Below are positions 54,206 through 64,000 of a stretch of DNA of 64,000 bases, in pieces. Source of the DNA: Caenorhabditis remanei. Its lineage: Eukaryota > Nematoda > Chromadorea > Rhabditida > Rhabditidae. Both the position numbers and the translations under genes were made by a program. The stretch spans positions 16,258,879 through 16,322,878 of the forward strand of contig NC_071329.1 of assembly GCF_010183535.1 (NCBI RefSeq), read 5' to 3'. Every line of letters starts with the position of its first letter. The stretch's first letter is position 1. The notes below the pieces were generated by a model, which was given only the letters and a program-made list of their open reading frames with translations, was not told the origin of the DNA and searched no databases.

Positions 54206-54898
54206 TCAAGGAACAGATAGGCCAAAAAGCACATTGACAAACATTCGAAAAAGTTGGCGGGGAAAAATTTGAAAAAATTTAAAAAGAATTTGAAAAAATA
54301 GGAAAAGTGGGAAAAAATAAGCGCAAAGAAATTTCAAAATTTTTTGAAACTTCGAAATTTTTTGAATCTTTGAAAAATTTTGAATCTTTGAAAAATTTTG
54401 AATCTTTGAAAAATTTTGAATCTTTGAAAAATTTTGAATCTTTGAAAAATTTTGAATCTTTGAAAAATTTTGAATCTTTGAAAAATTTTGAATCTTTGAA
54501 AAATTTTGAATCTTTGAAAATTTTTTGAATCTTTGAAAATTTTTTGAATCTTTGAAAATTTTTTGAATCTTTGAAAATTTTTTGAATCTTTGAAAATTTT
54601 TTGAATCTTTGAAAATTTTTTGAATCTTTGAAAATTTTTTGAATCTTTGAAAATTTTTTGAATCTTTGAAAATTTTTTGAATCTTTGAAAATTTTTTGAA
54701 TCTTTGAAAATTTTTTGAATCTTTGAAAATTTTTTGAATTTTTTTTTTGATTTCACCCGATATCGAACCCTCATCCATCCTTCCACCATCCACCCTCCAC
54801 CATCCACCCTCCGCGCAACACCTGACACCACCCCCTCCAACCTCCCTCGCCCCCTCCAGGCCTAGGGGTTGCCGTGAAAATTAAGCCCACCTACTACT
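54206..54898 (-). repeat. Right terminal inverted repeat of the Maverick
   Basis: The outer about 160 bp is an imperfect inverted match to 22638-22800, followed inward by an AT-rich array and a GGCGGGGAAAAATTTG block (54255-54270) that mirrors TTTTTTCCCCGCC at the left end (about 22845, 22912 and 22978). The interior is occupied by the minisatellite listed next. Confidence 0.75.
54350..54740 (+). repeat. 18-19-bp minisatellite TTTTTGAATCTTTGAAAA
   Basis: About 20 head-to-tail units. The first half has 18-bp units (AAAAATTTTGAATCTTTG) and the second half 19-bp units (one extra T), so two sub-arrays are visible. Long ORFs on both strands here are products of the repeat. Confidence 0.9.
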
Positions 54899-54904
54899 AA
54901 AATG

Positions 54905-55796
54905 AGAGGAATTCTGGAAAAATGGTAGACCGAAAGTGTTGACGGGAACTTTCGTTTCTGGGTCAAAAGTTATTCCTTGTCCGTTTTTGAATTCTCTCAC
55001 TGAAGATACATTCTGAAAACAGTGTGTTTAACTGTTGGAGAAAAACAACTTCTGGATATTTTTCTAAGAATGGATTGAAAACAAAAAACAGACAACATGA
55101 ATGAGTGTCTGACAACCACAAATTTACTTTGGACCACATTACTTCGAGTACCCGAAGCTCCCTCTCCGGAGTCGAACCGCTCTTAACTAGCGAGCACAAG
55201 GATGAAATCCGACTGGTTCGAGTACAGGTCATGTGACGCATCAGACAAGCTTATCCGTCCCTATTTTGTGCATTTCATTAGTTTTTAGTTGAATCTCCAA
55301 CTCTCCTGAAATATATAGAACAAATAACATTTTTCAAACAGTAGTCTTTTTTGCATTTTTTCTGGTACTAGAAGAACTGTGGTTCGAAGTAAATTTGTGG
55401 TTGTAAGACACTCATTCATGTTGTCTGTCCGAAATTCTTTGTCCATATTCTCTAATACTTTATTGTTTTCAATCCATTCTTAGAAATATATCAAGAGCCA
55501 GTCAAACACTTTTTCTGGGAATTCCCCTCATATTGTGCTGTCCTCGTTGTTTTAACACGGTTTTCCTACGTCGTCATAGCCACGATATTTGCCTTCGTAG
55601 CAAGGTCAGTCTAGAGAAAAGGGACAGATTTATGAGCCACCTACGCACACAACAGACGCACCATCTGACTCATCAGCAGAGAATGTTCGAGAGCGTCATT
55701 CTCTCATTGTCCCCTCTTCTCTTTCCATCTCCTTCCCATAGTTATTGATTCCTTACCCATTAACCGACGCCACTCCACCTAATTTCAGATTTCGAA
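54905..55796 (+). other. Upstream flank of the 55.8-kb A gene
   Basis: It begins with the host sequence interrupted by the Maverick (GAGGAATTCTGGAAAAATGG, also at 15265). The shared promoter block of A genes is at 55555-55715. An inserted-looking stretch (about 54990-55450) has terminal repeats around GACAACATGAATGAGTGTCT (55093) and its complement (about 55408), so it may be another small foldback element. No gene is seen. Confidence 0.55.
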
Positions 55797-57277
55797 ATGA
55801 AGACGCAGCCGCTACGATATCAGAGTCTTAAAGTTGTATTACTTTATATGGAAGAAAATGTTAGGTAAGTGTCTTTCAAACGCGTTTTTCTGATTCACAA
55901 CTAAACGTTCCAGGATCAAAATATCGCAGAGACTGCCAACGATACGCTTAATAGAAAATCTCGTACCTCTTCGAATTCGGTATCTCAGTCTCAGTAGTAC
56001 CGACACATCTATTAACGATACAAAATATTTTGTGGGAGTCTATCGAGTTTTTCAGTCTGACCAAATTATTCCCAAGACGGTTGAATCTCAAAATAAGAAT
56101 GGTGGAGTCCAATATGATTTGGATAATTTTGGCTTTCAAGCTCCACCGAATTATATTCTGGAAGCTGGTGACGTGGCACTCATAGATTTGAACGGAGAGC
56201 TCCTTCGTCTCGATACGGATGAAGTTGAAGAAAGACAATCACAACGTTTGAGAGATTATGAAACGGCGTTGGCACTTAAAAACAATTCAATGGATACGGA
56301 AGCTGCTGTAGAAGAACTACCAGAGAACAACGATCAAGATATTGCAAACAATGCTAGGATACGTCGTCTATCTAACTATTCAGTTGAAAGTCTGAACGAA
56401 AGTATTGCATCTCAACGTCATGCCCTCCTTCCATTCCATTACCGCCGTCACAACTTGACTCCACCGTATACCTGTTATATCCAATTGACTGTGACGACTA
56501 AAAGAACCGAAAAGCATATTCAACGATATAAGTACACGAAGAGTATTTATGAAGCAGCAAAGCAACTCAACACAATTCTATTTGGAGGTAGACAAGGCGC
56601 TATTCAAGTTCGAGACTTTACAATGCCTTGGTGTTCGATTTTGAGAGTGCCAGTTGGATTTAAAATTAGAGTCAAATGCATAGAAAAAATAGTCGAGATG
56701 TCATTGCGATATAATCCAATACTTTCAATAATCGACAGTTCCAGCTTTCCACTGGATAAGGTCACTATCTCTCCTATATTTGAGGCCGATCTCGGTGTGA
56801 ATGATTTCCATTTACCAGCAATCAGAAGTGCGAAGTTACTAAAAATAGAAGATGGTAGTTTTGCGCCCGGTTTGCTACCATTGCTCAGAACTGTCCCGAA
56901 TCAAACTGTCATTTTGATATATTCTCTAGTTTCTTTCCAAGCTGATGATTATTTCGCGTTGGCAAGGAGCTGGCTCAATGACAAGCGACCTGTTGGAACT
57001 TGTTATTTGTTTCCAATCCAGGAAGACGAACCAGTTCAAGATCTTTTGAAATTAATTAGGACTCGCATGGAAAATACGAAGAGAACGAAAAGGTTTGGCA
57101 TTAGAATGAGCTCTTTCCCAATCAATGACAACCTTTTTCAGATGTGTAACCGTTTCCATGGGACACTCAAACAGATTGGAAGTGTATTATGTACCAGCTA
57201 AAACTCATAAAAATCCCGACGTTTGGCGTTTTGTACATAAATGGATTCTCACTATGAGAGTTGTACGCGTTCGATAA
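55797..57277 (+). CDS. DUF3557-like protein (gene A type)
   Basis: Exons 55797-55864, 55914-57092 and 57142-57277, 460 aa. Start MKTQPLRYQSLKVVLLYMEEN; it has the FxAP/YILEAGDV region, PPYTCYIQLT, the YTKSIYEAAKQLNTILFGGR block and ILRVPVGFKIRVK, and ends in the LEVYYVPAKTH-type tail. All three exons match the 16112-17582 gene in length or phase. Convergent with the B gene, 141 bp between stops. Function is unknown; it is the most complete reference copy of the A type in this window. Confidence 0.8.
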
Positions 57278-57418
57278 GGATTTAGGAGGGACTAGTTTTC
57301 CCGACTCCTATTTCATATGCTTTTGTTTTTCACTCTACTTTTGAATTCTACAATTTTTATTTCCACTCTCAATAAAAATTTTTCATCAAGATTCGAGTGT
57401 TTTAACAAATTTGCAAAA

Positions 57419-58898
57419 TTATTCATCCCGTTTCACAATTTCCATTTTCACTGTGAATTCTCCCATATGTTGTTCGGTCTGCTCGGTATCTGAATTCTCG
57501 TTCACACTGATCTCAATTGAGGAGTAGCTGTTCATTGATACGTTTATGGTTCTGAAAAAGATCACGCTCCCTGATTCTGATTCCTACTTTCAACTCACCC
57601 ATTCTCCATCTCGATTCCGCCAAGTTCCTCCTTGATCACTTCCTTCACTTCCAATCTCTGTTTCTGCGTAACACAAAATGAGAAGATTTTTCCTATATCA
57701 CGCCCAATTGTTTGCCAGTATTTTATCAAGTGAATGTAATACTTAGTTTCAAACACTGCATATGCATGTTTGAAGAGAATCTTACGATTTTGCAACTTTT
57801 TGAAGATAGTGAGCCATGGGGATAAATATGAGATGTTCGAGATAACCAGGGTCTTGATATTCAGAAACGCCGGGTGATTGATATCATCAAGGTTGTCAAT
57901 CCAATTACATTCCAGGCATTCTACATTCCAATCTTTCATAATCGGAGTCAAAGCGTTGAGTATTTTTATTCCGTCAACGAATCCAATCTTGACAACTTCC
58001 ACCTTGAAGCTCAAATTTACAGGAAGTCTTATTATCATGGGGTCTTGGACAATTTCCAGTCTCTTAACACGGATAGCATATCGTCGATCTCCAAAGATAA
58101 GGGTACACAAGTACTTCATAGCTTCATACAGCTTCTTCGTGTACCTGACTCGTTCAATTGGATAAGTATGTGTAGTGAGTTGAATGAAGGATTCGTATTT
58201 CGTTGTAGTGTTGTCACGACGGCAGATAAAAGGCTCTAGAGAGAGTTCCGTCTTCTCAATTTCTACTTGAAATGGAGTACGTTGGATCGATGACTGACTT
58301 AATAGGGCCAAGCTTCTTTTGTAATAATCCAAATAACGCTCTAATTCTCTCATTTGCTCGTTGGTGTGCTCTTCTTGTGTACTCACATCTAGCTCTCCAA
58401 TAACCACATCTCCAGGTGTAACTGTACTCTGAGATGTACGGTCTCGGAAACCAAACTGATTGAAATCATACTGTACACCGCCTTTAGAGTTCTCTTCATC
58501 AACTATTTTTGGTGTGGTGACTCCTAGGTATTTCCGGTAGATTCCTATCTGATAAGCTTCAGAATCACATTGCAGTCCGAATGAGTCGAATGCGAGTTTC
58601 CGGATTCTAAGAGGTGAGGCTCTGTCGGCGGAGCGGATAGAGGGGATTCGGATGGCTAGTTGGAATCTGAATATGTTTTTTTTACTATGATTCTACTAGC
58701 ACACTTCTTACAACCGCGCTCTACCGAAACCGCTAAAAATTGTGTGCGAAATTGAGAGACTCAGAGAAAAGTGGCAGGATTCAAGGGAATTTCGGTAGAG
58801 CGCAGTTGTAAAAACTGTGTTTTAACTAACCTCTTATTAGCATCCATGTGGTCCAACACTGCTTTCAAGCATTGATATGACAGCAGATTCCTATGCAT
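57419..58898 (-). CDS. DUF3557-like protein (gene B type)
   Basis: Exons 58831-58898, 57599-58666 and 57419-57551 give 422 aa. The 68-nt first exon (MHRNLLSYQCLKAVLDHMDANK) is the clearest DUF3557 N-terminus in the window. Hallmarks are FIQLTTHT, YTKKLYEAMKYLCTLIFGDR and IIRLPVNLSFKVE. The last exon encodes SSIEISVNENSD and ends EIVKRDE. It is a divergent relative of the A genes with the same intron positions. Broken copies are at 6952-7368, 7740-7815 and 13306-13385. Confidence 0.8.
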
Positions 58899-60195
58899 TG
58901 TGCATTAAAAAATGAAGAGAGAATCAATTGGAAGAGAGTAAATATATATAGAAGAAGACCTCAATCTAATCTAACGAATAGAATAATGCAGACATCTCTG
59001 GTAATCCTTCTTAATTAGTTTCCCATTGGATTACGCCAGGTATGTTGTGTCCAGCTGCCATTGTTGGAGTTGGACATTGTTTCCCACGGGGTCTGGGAGT
59101 GAGCACTAAATGGGAATGCCCCGGAGTGTCCCCCCGGAAATCTTCCCAGATTTAGTACACAAGTAGCGTCTGGAGTAACTAAGAAAACTACTGAATAAAA
59201 GCGGCGCTCTCTGAGGTTCCTGAGAGTTACACATGGTTTTACGCTCATAGGCAATAACACTGACTTTAAAAACTTCTCGTTGAGCAATTGCCGAAAAACA
59301 TAACCTGCTGAGCTACAGTTGAAAGTGTGTGTGGAAAAGTCGTCAGTGTGAGGTTACGATAAATGCCTAATTTCGACAATCGGGGAAGGAGGGACTACCA
59401 CCTGCGTATTCCTTACTCCAAGTTAAGAGTGTGTACCAGAGTTGCATGGGAGTGGAAATTTCTTATCCGGAAGTCGGAACTCGGAAGTAAAATTCCTTAT
59501 CCGGAAGTCGAAAGTCGGAAGTCGGAAGTGATTCTTCTTATCCGAAAGTCGGAATGATAAAAATGCCCGGAAGTCGGAAGTCGGAATTCCATGCAATCCT
59601 GCTGTGTACGTGTTTGAATATAGGTCGAGCCTTTGAGTTACGGGAGTTATTTCTGGTTTTTGGCAAATTTCAGCTCTTTCAGTACTCACCCCCAGACCCG
59701 TTCTTTCCCATTTTTCCATTTTTATTTATTTATTTACCTCTTTCTCCTTATATTTTTTTTACCCGCTTATTCAATTCATTTTTTTATCGTTTGAAATTTC
59801 TCAATTTGTTTCGAAAGGTTTGGTTTGCAACTGCTCTGGTTTTCTCTGCGTCTCTCCATTTCTCAGTTTTGCGAACATGCGGTGTCCGCAACTTTTCACC
59901 CACGATTTCCCGCGCAAACACAAATTTTGAAACACTATTTTTGTATTTTCGCAATTTTGCCTGAATTTTACTCATAATTTCGTTAGTTTACGTTGAGAAA
60001 TAACCGAGAAATTTCTTTTTTCTGGTTGAAATAGTGTTTTTGAGTAATTTTCACCGTTTTTCTCTTTTAAAAAGTTTTTTTTTTAAATCAGTTTTTTGAC
60101 GAAAATCGTGATTATTCTTGAATTTTGATACGAAATATTTGGAATTACTATAAAATTATAGCCATAAAATGTTATTTTTTCAGTACCATTCCAAC
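58899..60195. repeat. Intergenic region with CGGAAGT minisatellite and dispersed repeat
   Basis: 59455-59590 carries about 12 copies of (T/A)CGGAAGT in short clusters, interrupted by CTTATCC. 59740-59970 is the inverted partner of the repeat at 7425-7665. 59000-59300 holds no feature I recognise. No tRNA or conserved gene is seen. Confidence 0.6.
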
Positions 60196-63100
60196 ATGCG
60201 ACAACCAAAACGGGCAAGAAAACAGAAAGAAAAAGAAATCTCAGATGACGAAACTCCAAAAAAGAAGCCCGTTTCATCTCGAGATCCAATAATACTCGAA
60301 AATTGTGTTCAAGTGACACCAGAAGGATATCCATATGCGACAGTTGATGAGTCTGATATCGAAAAGTTTCATTCAAAAGAACAAATAATCGATATGCTTA
60401 CGAATTCGCAGCAAATTTGTAATATGTAAGTTCATGGCATTAGTGAAAACTAACTTTTTACTTCAAATTCTGTCAAAAACATCGCTTTTAGTGCATTTTC
60501 CATATTACTGGCGCACCTTTGACGCGTTTTTGAAAATACGTAGAACTTTTCAAATTCGACCGATTTTGATAGTTTTTCGACCAAAAACTTGCGATATTTT
60601 CAGATTTTCAAGCTTTTTTCCTAAAAAGTCTGTCAAAAACATCGCTTTTAGTGCATTTTCGATGTTACTGGCGCACCTTTGACGCGTTTTTGAAAATAGG
60701 TAGAACTTTTCAAATTCGACCGGTTTTGATAGTTTTTCAATGAAAAATTCTCGGTTTTTTTTCAGATTTTGAAGCTGAATTTATTTAACATGAACTTTTA
60801 CTAGAAATTCTGTCAAAAACGTCGTAAAATTTCCCGTAAAGGGGCGGAGTCATTTTGGCAACATCGTCGCGCAGTTTTTCCCAATACGGTTAGCAGGGTG
60901 CCGGCATATTAGAGGGTGCCGCTACTTATTTGTGTATTTAATAATTAATTCCGAAAACATTTATTGGCGAAAAACCGCGCGGCGACTTTGCAAAACTGAC
61001 TCCGCCCATTTTCCACGGAAATTTACGCAATTGCGCTCTACTGAACATCTATTTTTTCAGTCGAAAATCCGGATGGTTTCTCGAGACTCCGCCCCCTCTA
61101 CCACCTCTAACCTCGGAAAAAGGTTGCTTCGCCTTCTATCTCAACGGAAAATCTGCAATATGCGCCAAAGATTTGACGACAGATGAGCTGAAACCGTGGA
61201 GTGGAACCAGGGATCCACTGAATCCGAAAGCAATGATTATCAAGCCAAATGTCAGAAGACATCCTATTGCATTTTTGGATGGAAATTTCAAGATTGTGTC
61301 GAAGGAGGCGGAGATTGCAGAGTATCATTTGACAGAGTACACAGCGAGATTACCGAGAGATCAGAGATTAAAGAAGAAGGTTTGTTAGCTGAAAACTTTG
61401 GCCAGAGTAGACGCCTTAAGAGCTAAATCCCTTAAAAACTATAGTTTTACTTCAAAATTCTGTCAAAAACATCGCTTTTAGTGAATTTTCCTTATTAATG
61501 GCGCGCCTTTAACGCGTTTTTGAAAATAGTTAGATACTTATTTTCAAATTTGACGGATTTTTATGGTTTTTTTGACAAAAAAACTTGCTATTTTTTCAGA
61601 TTTTCAAGCTGAAAATGTATTTTTTAATAAAAATTCTGTCGAAAACGTTGTTTTTGAGCATTTGCTAAACTACTGGCGCGCCTTTGACGTGTTTTTGAAA
61701 ATATGGAGAACTGTTCAAATTTGACAGATTTTGATGGTTTTTCAATGTAAACTTCTCGTTTATTTCAGATTTTTAACCTAAATTCATTAAAAATGAACTT
61801 TTAACTGAAAATGCTCAAAAAACATCACTTTTAGTGCATTTTCCCTATTATTGGCGCACCTTTGATGCGTTTTGGACAATAGGCAAAACTGTTCAAATTC
61901 GACGGATTCTGATTGTTTTTCAAAGAAAACTTTTCGATTTTTTCTGATTTTCAAGCTGAAAATGTATTTTGTAATGAAAATTCGGTCGAAAACGTTGTTT
62001 TTAGAGCATTTTCCTTATTACTGGCGCGCATTTGACGCGTTTTTGAGAATAGGCAGAACTGTTCAAATTTGATGGATTTTGATTGGTTTTCGACCAAAAA
62101 TTGCGACTTTTTTCCGATTTTCAAGCTGAATCCCGTAAAAACAATAATTTTACTCAAAAATTATAATTTAATTTTATAAAATTCCGTCAAAAACATCGCT
62201 TTTAGTGGATTTTTCCTATTACTGGCGCACGTTTGACGCGTTTTTGAAAATAGGCAGAGCTTTTCAAATTTGACAGATGTTTATGGTTTTACGATGAAAA
62301 TTTTTCGATTTTTACGGATTTTCAAGCTGAATCCCGTAAAAACAATAAAATTTACACGTCTTCATTCTTGAAAACAAAATTCAACGTTTTTTTCCAGGTA
62401 TTCTACATGACACGTGACAACAAAACGTTCGGCAATGTGCTCATCATCTACAACTACACGGATTCTGGCGTTCCGCCCACTGTGATTGTGAAAGAACCGA
62501 AAGTGAGAATTCGAAAGCCCCGAATGTCGAATAAAAAGCGACGTGCTGCTCGAATTGGTCTGATAATGGATGAAGATGACGTGGACTTTCGGAAACGTCC
62601 TCACAACGAGTGTCACGAGAACGTCATGAAGGTCACGTATAAACGTTCAAGAGAGGTTCCAGCTGAGAGATGGAGAAGTGATCCACTAGAAGAATTGCAT
62701 AAAATGGACACTTTTGGGACTGGTTTTGATGCGGAATTCATGGAAAGTGAAGCGGAAAAAAAGAAGAATAACGAGGGATTCTATGAGAAACCACGAGTGT
62801 TATCCACTGGACACGTGTTTCTGACAGTTAGACATATGAAGACTGTCACCAATCTGGATCAAGTACTGCATTTTATAGCAAATTCTAATATTGTGTAAGT
62901 TGTTGGAAGGCTGAAATAAATGGAACCGCGCTCTAGTGAGACACCGAACACCTTTAACATCAAGCCGTCCTAACGACAGCTCAAAATCGGGGTTTCTCCA
63001 CAGAACGGTCCCCATTGAACGGGATTGACCAGGGATTGGTATTCCATTAGACACCACTAAACAAGATTTTTTCAGTTGAAAAATGTTTCGAAATGTTTCA

Positions 63101-64000
63101 GGAAATTTCAGCCATCTTGGCGCCTGTGGCGCGTTTTTGGACATTATCAGACCAAAATTTTAGAATTTCCGGCTATTTTTGGTGATTTTTGACCAGTTTT
63201 TAGTCATTTTCAGTCAGAAATGTGTTATTTTTGCCATTTTTCGTCAAGTTTTCAGGCATTTCAGACAGAAATTCAGCGTTTTTGATCAAGTTTGACTGCC
63301 GCTGTAGCAGGCTCGCCTATGTCTTTTTGAGAAAACAACGGAAAATCATCGAAAATTGGCTGAAAACGCGTCGCTAAAAAAGCGATTATTTCAAGTAATT
63401 CAGTGAAATATGAAGTTTTTCAACCGAAAATTCACGATTTTTGTCATTTTTTTTAGTTTTCGAGCTGAAAAGAAGTTTGAAATCGTCAGGGGCGCCTGTG
63501 GCGCGTTTTGGTCATTATCAAACCAAATTTTTCCCCTCTCTCTTCAAATTTTGAGTGGGGGAGGCGAGAGAGTGCGGCGACACGAGAGACGCAGGAAAAA
63601 ATCAATCGCGCCCACCTTCTGGCTCTTATTCTCATTTCAATTTTGAAATTTTTCAGTGACGAACTCGATGTGATGAACCATAGTAAGCCATTGTATCCAC
63701 CGCTTGTCACAAATGCAGGTGGCTATGCATTTTTTGTGAATGGCGCCTCGATACTCTCGAGAAGTGTCAATCATGATAGCTTCTCGCCGTGGTCTTCAAA
63801 TGGAAAAGGGGAGAATCCAACGAAATATCGATCGAAAACGAGAAAGATTGGGGCTCGAATGGTGGATGGGCAGTTTCGATTGGATTTGAAAAAGGATTAC
63901 AAGGAGTGTCTGTATCATTTGGTATCGCTTTATACGATTAATCCGAGGGAAACGAGATTAAGAAAGAAGATTTTCTATATGGTGGAGACCGAATCAACCA
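60196..64000 (+). CDS. Unknown nematode protein with duplicated domain (3' partial)
   Basis: Exons 60196-60425, 61061-61379, 62398-62894 and 63657 beyond the window end; all phases agree. It starts MRQPKRARKQKEKEIS (basic, nuclear-signal-like). Two homologous domains follow: the first (exon 2 to start of exon 3) with PLPPLTSEKGCFAFYLNG, KPWS, a dozen-residue basic turn, FLDGNFKI, YHLTEYT and RLKKKVFYM; the second (exon 4) with PLYPPLVTNAGGYAFFVNG, SPWS, MVDGQFRLDL, YHLVSLYT and RLRKKIFYM. Between them lies a charged linker (KEPKVRIRKPRMSNKKRR). An acceptor precedes the ATG at 60181-60183, so an earlier exon or a spliced leader is possible. Family not recognised. Confidence 0.7.
60426..61060 (+). 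repeat. Intron 1 with three 160-180-bp repeat units
   Basis: Units start CTGTCAAAAACATCGCTTTTA at about 60470, 60628 and (degenerate) 60809, and share GGCGCACCTTTGACGCGTTTT and TTCAGATTTTCAAGCT. The same unit fills intron 2 of this gene. Confidence 0.75.
61380..62397 (+). repeat. Intron 2 with about five more units of the same repeat
   Basis: Degenerate units at about 61451, 61636, 61813, 61983 and 62187 share TACTGGCGCGCCTTTGACG and the CTGTC(A/G)AAAAC start. There is no ORF. Intron 3 (62895-63656) holds a related GGCGCCTGTGGCGCGTTTT motif at about 63120 and 63485 in a different context. Confidence 0.75.

Larger units (their letters stand above)
22638..54898. mobile_element. Complete Maverick/Polinton with nested BEL element
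   Basis: Ends are AGTAGTAGGTTGGG on the left and the complement of AGTAGTAGGTGGG on the right. AAAATG flanks both sides (22632-22637 and 54899-54904), the 6-bp duplication typical of Polintons. The uninterrupted paralogous target is at 15258-15263. Inside lie Polinton hallmark genes: capsid, protease, ATPase, integrase and PolB. Total length is 32,261 bp, of which 11.4 kb is the nested retrotransposon. No membrane-fusion glycoprotein gene of the kind reported for some nematode Mavericks was recognised. Confidence 0.9.

Noticed and set aside
54350..54740. CRISPR-like array
   Set aside because: Units are contiguous without unique spacers, and the genome is eukaryotic.
54206..54840. Long repetitive ORFs (KIFKDSKNFQRF-type) on both strands
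   Set aside because: Produced by the 18-19-bp minisatellite; coding-like on both strands and no other support.
22638..54898. A fusion glycoprotein gene in the Maverick
   Set aside because: I looked for a long ectodomain ORF with signal peptide and transmembrane anchor and found none.
55140..55245. tRNA-like TTCGACTCC segment (minus strand)
   Set aside because: T-arm stem does not pair beyond three bases and no acceptor, D or anticodon arm can be folded.

Overview
The window is nuclear DNA of a nematode, most probably Caenorhabditis. Introns are mostly 45-60 bp with TTTTCAG-type acceptors, a worm-restricted family (DUF3557-like) is present in many copies, and both LTR retrotransposons are of BEL/Pao type. 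All exon structures were read by hand from splice consensus, frame and paralogue comparison; nothing was searched against a database.

Layout. (1) 1-5586: 3' part of a BEL/Pao element (pol plus 3' LTR) inserted in exon 2 of a DUF3557-like gene. (2) 5.6-7.8 kb: the rest of that gene (A) and a broken convergent partner (B). (3) 7951-12900: a secreted cysteine-rich gene made of four in-frame tandem modules of about 138 residues. The same intron in modules 1-3 holds a different transposon each time; module 4 shows the short ancestral intron. (4) 13.3-22.4 kb: a cluster of A-type genes and pseudogenes, including two almost identical inverted copies (16112-17582 and 20885-22355). (5) 22638-54898: a complete 32.3-kb Maverick/Polinton. 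It has AG...CT ends, a 6-bp target duplication AAAATG and an unoccupied paralogous target site at 15258-15263. (6) 41081-52487: a second BEL/Pao element nested in the Maverick, with visually identical 526-bp LTRs, 5-bp duplication ACATG and a broken interior. (7) 54.9-58.9 kb: an intact convergent A/B gene pair. (8) 60196 to the end: a multi-exon host gene with a duplicated domain and repeat-filled introns.

The Maverick has the virus-like core set: double-jelly-roll capsid protein, a small basic core-like protein, adenain-type protease, penton-like protein, packaging ATPase, two further conserved structural ORFs, chromodomain integrase and a nine-exon protein-primed type DNA polymerase B. Structural genes and the integrase sit behind TATAAAAG-type boxes, in two places as interleaved divergent promoters. 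The accessory genes are the most interesting part: two tandem stand-alone PAZ-domain proteins (102 and 109 aa), an Smr-domain protein (147 aa), and a zinc-ribbon-like protein with a broken inverted copy at the other end. The PAZ fold binds small-RNA 3' ends and Smr domains are often RNA nucleases, so the element may carry a small-RNA counter-defence module. That function is inference; the folds are read from motifs.
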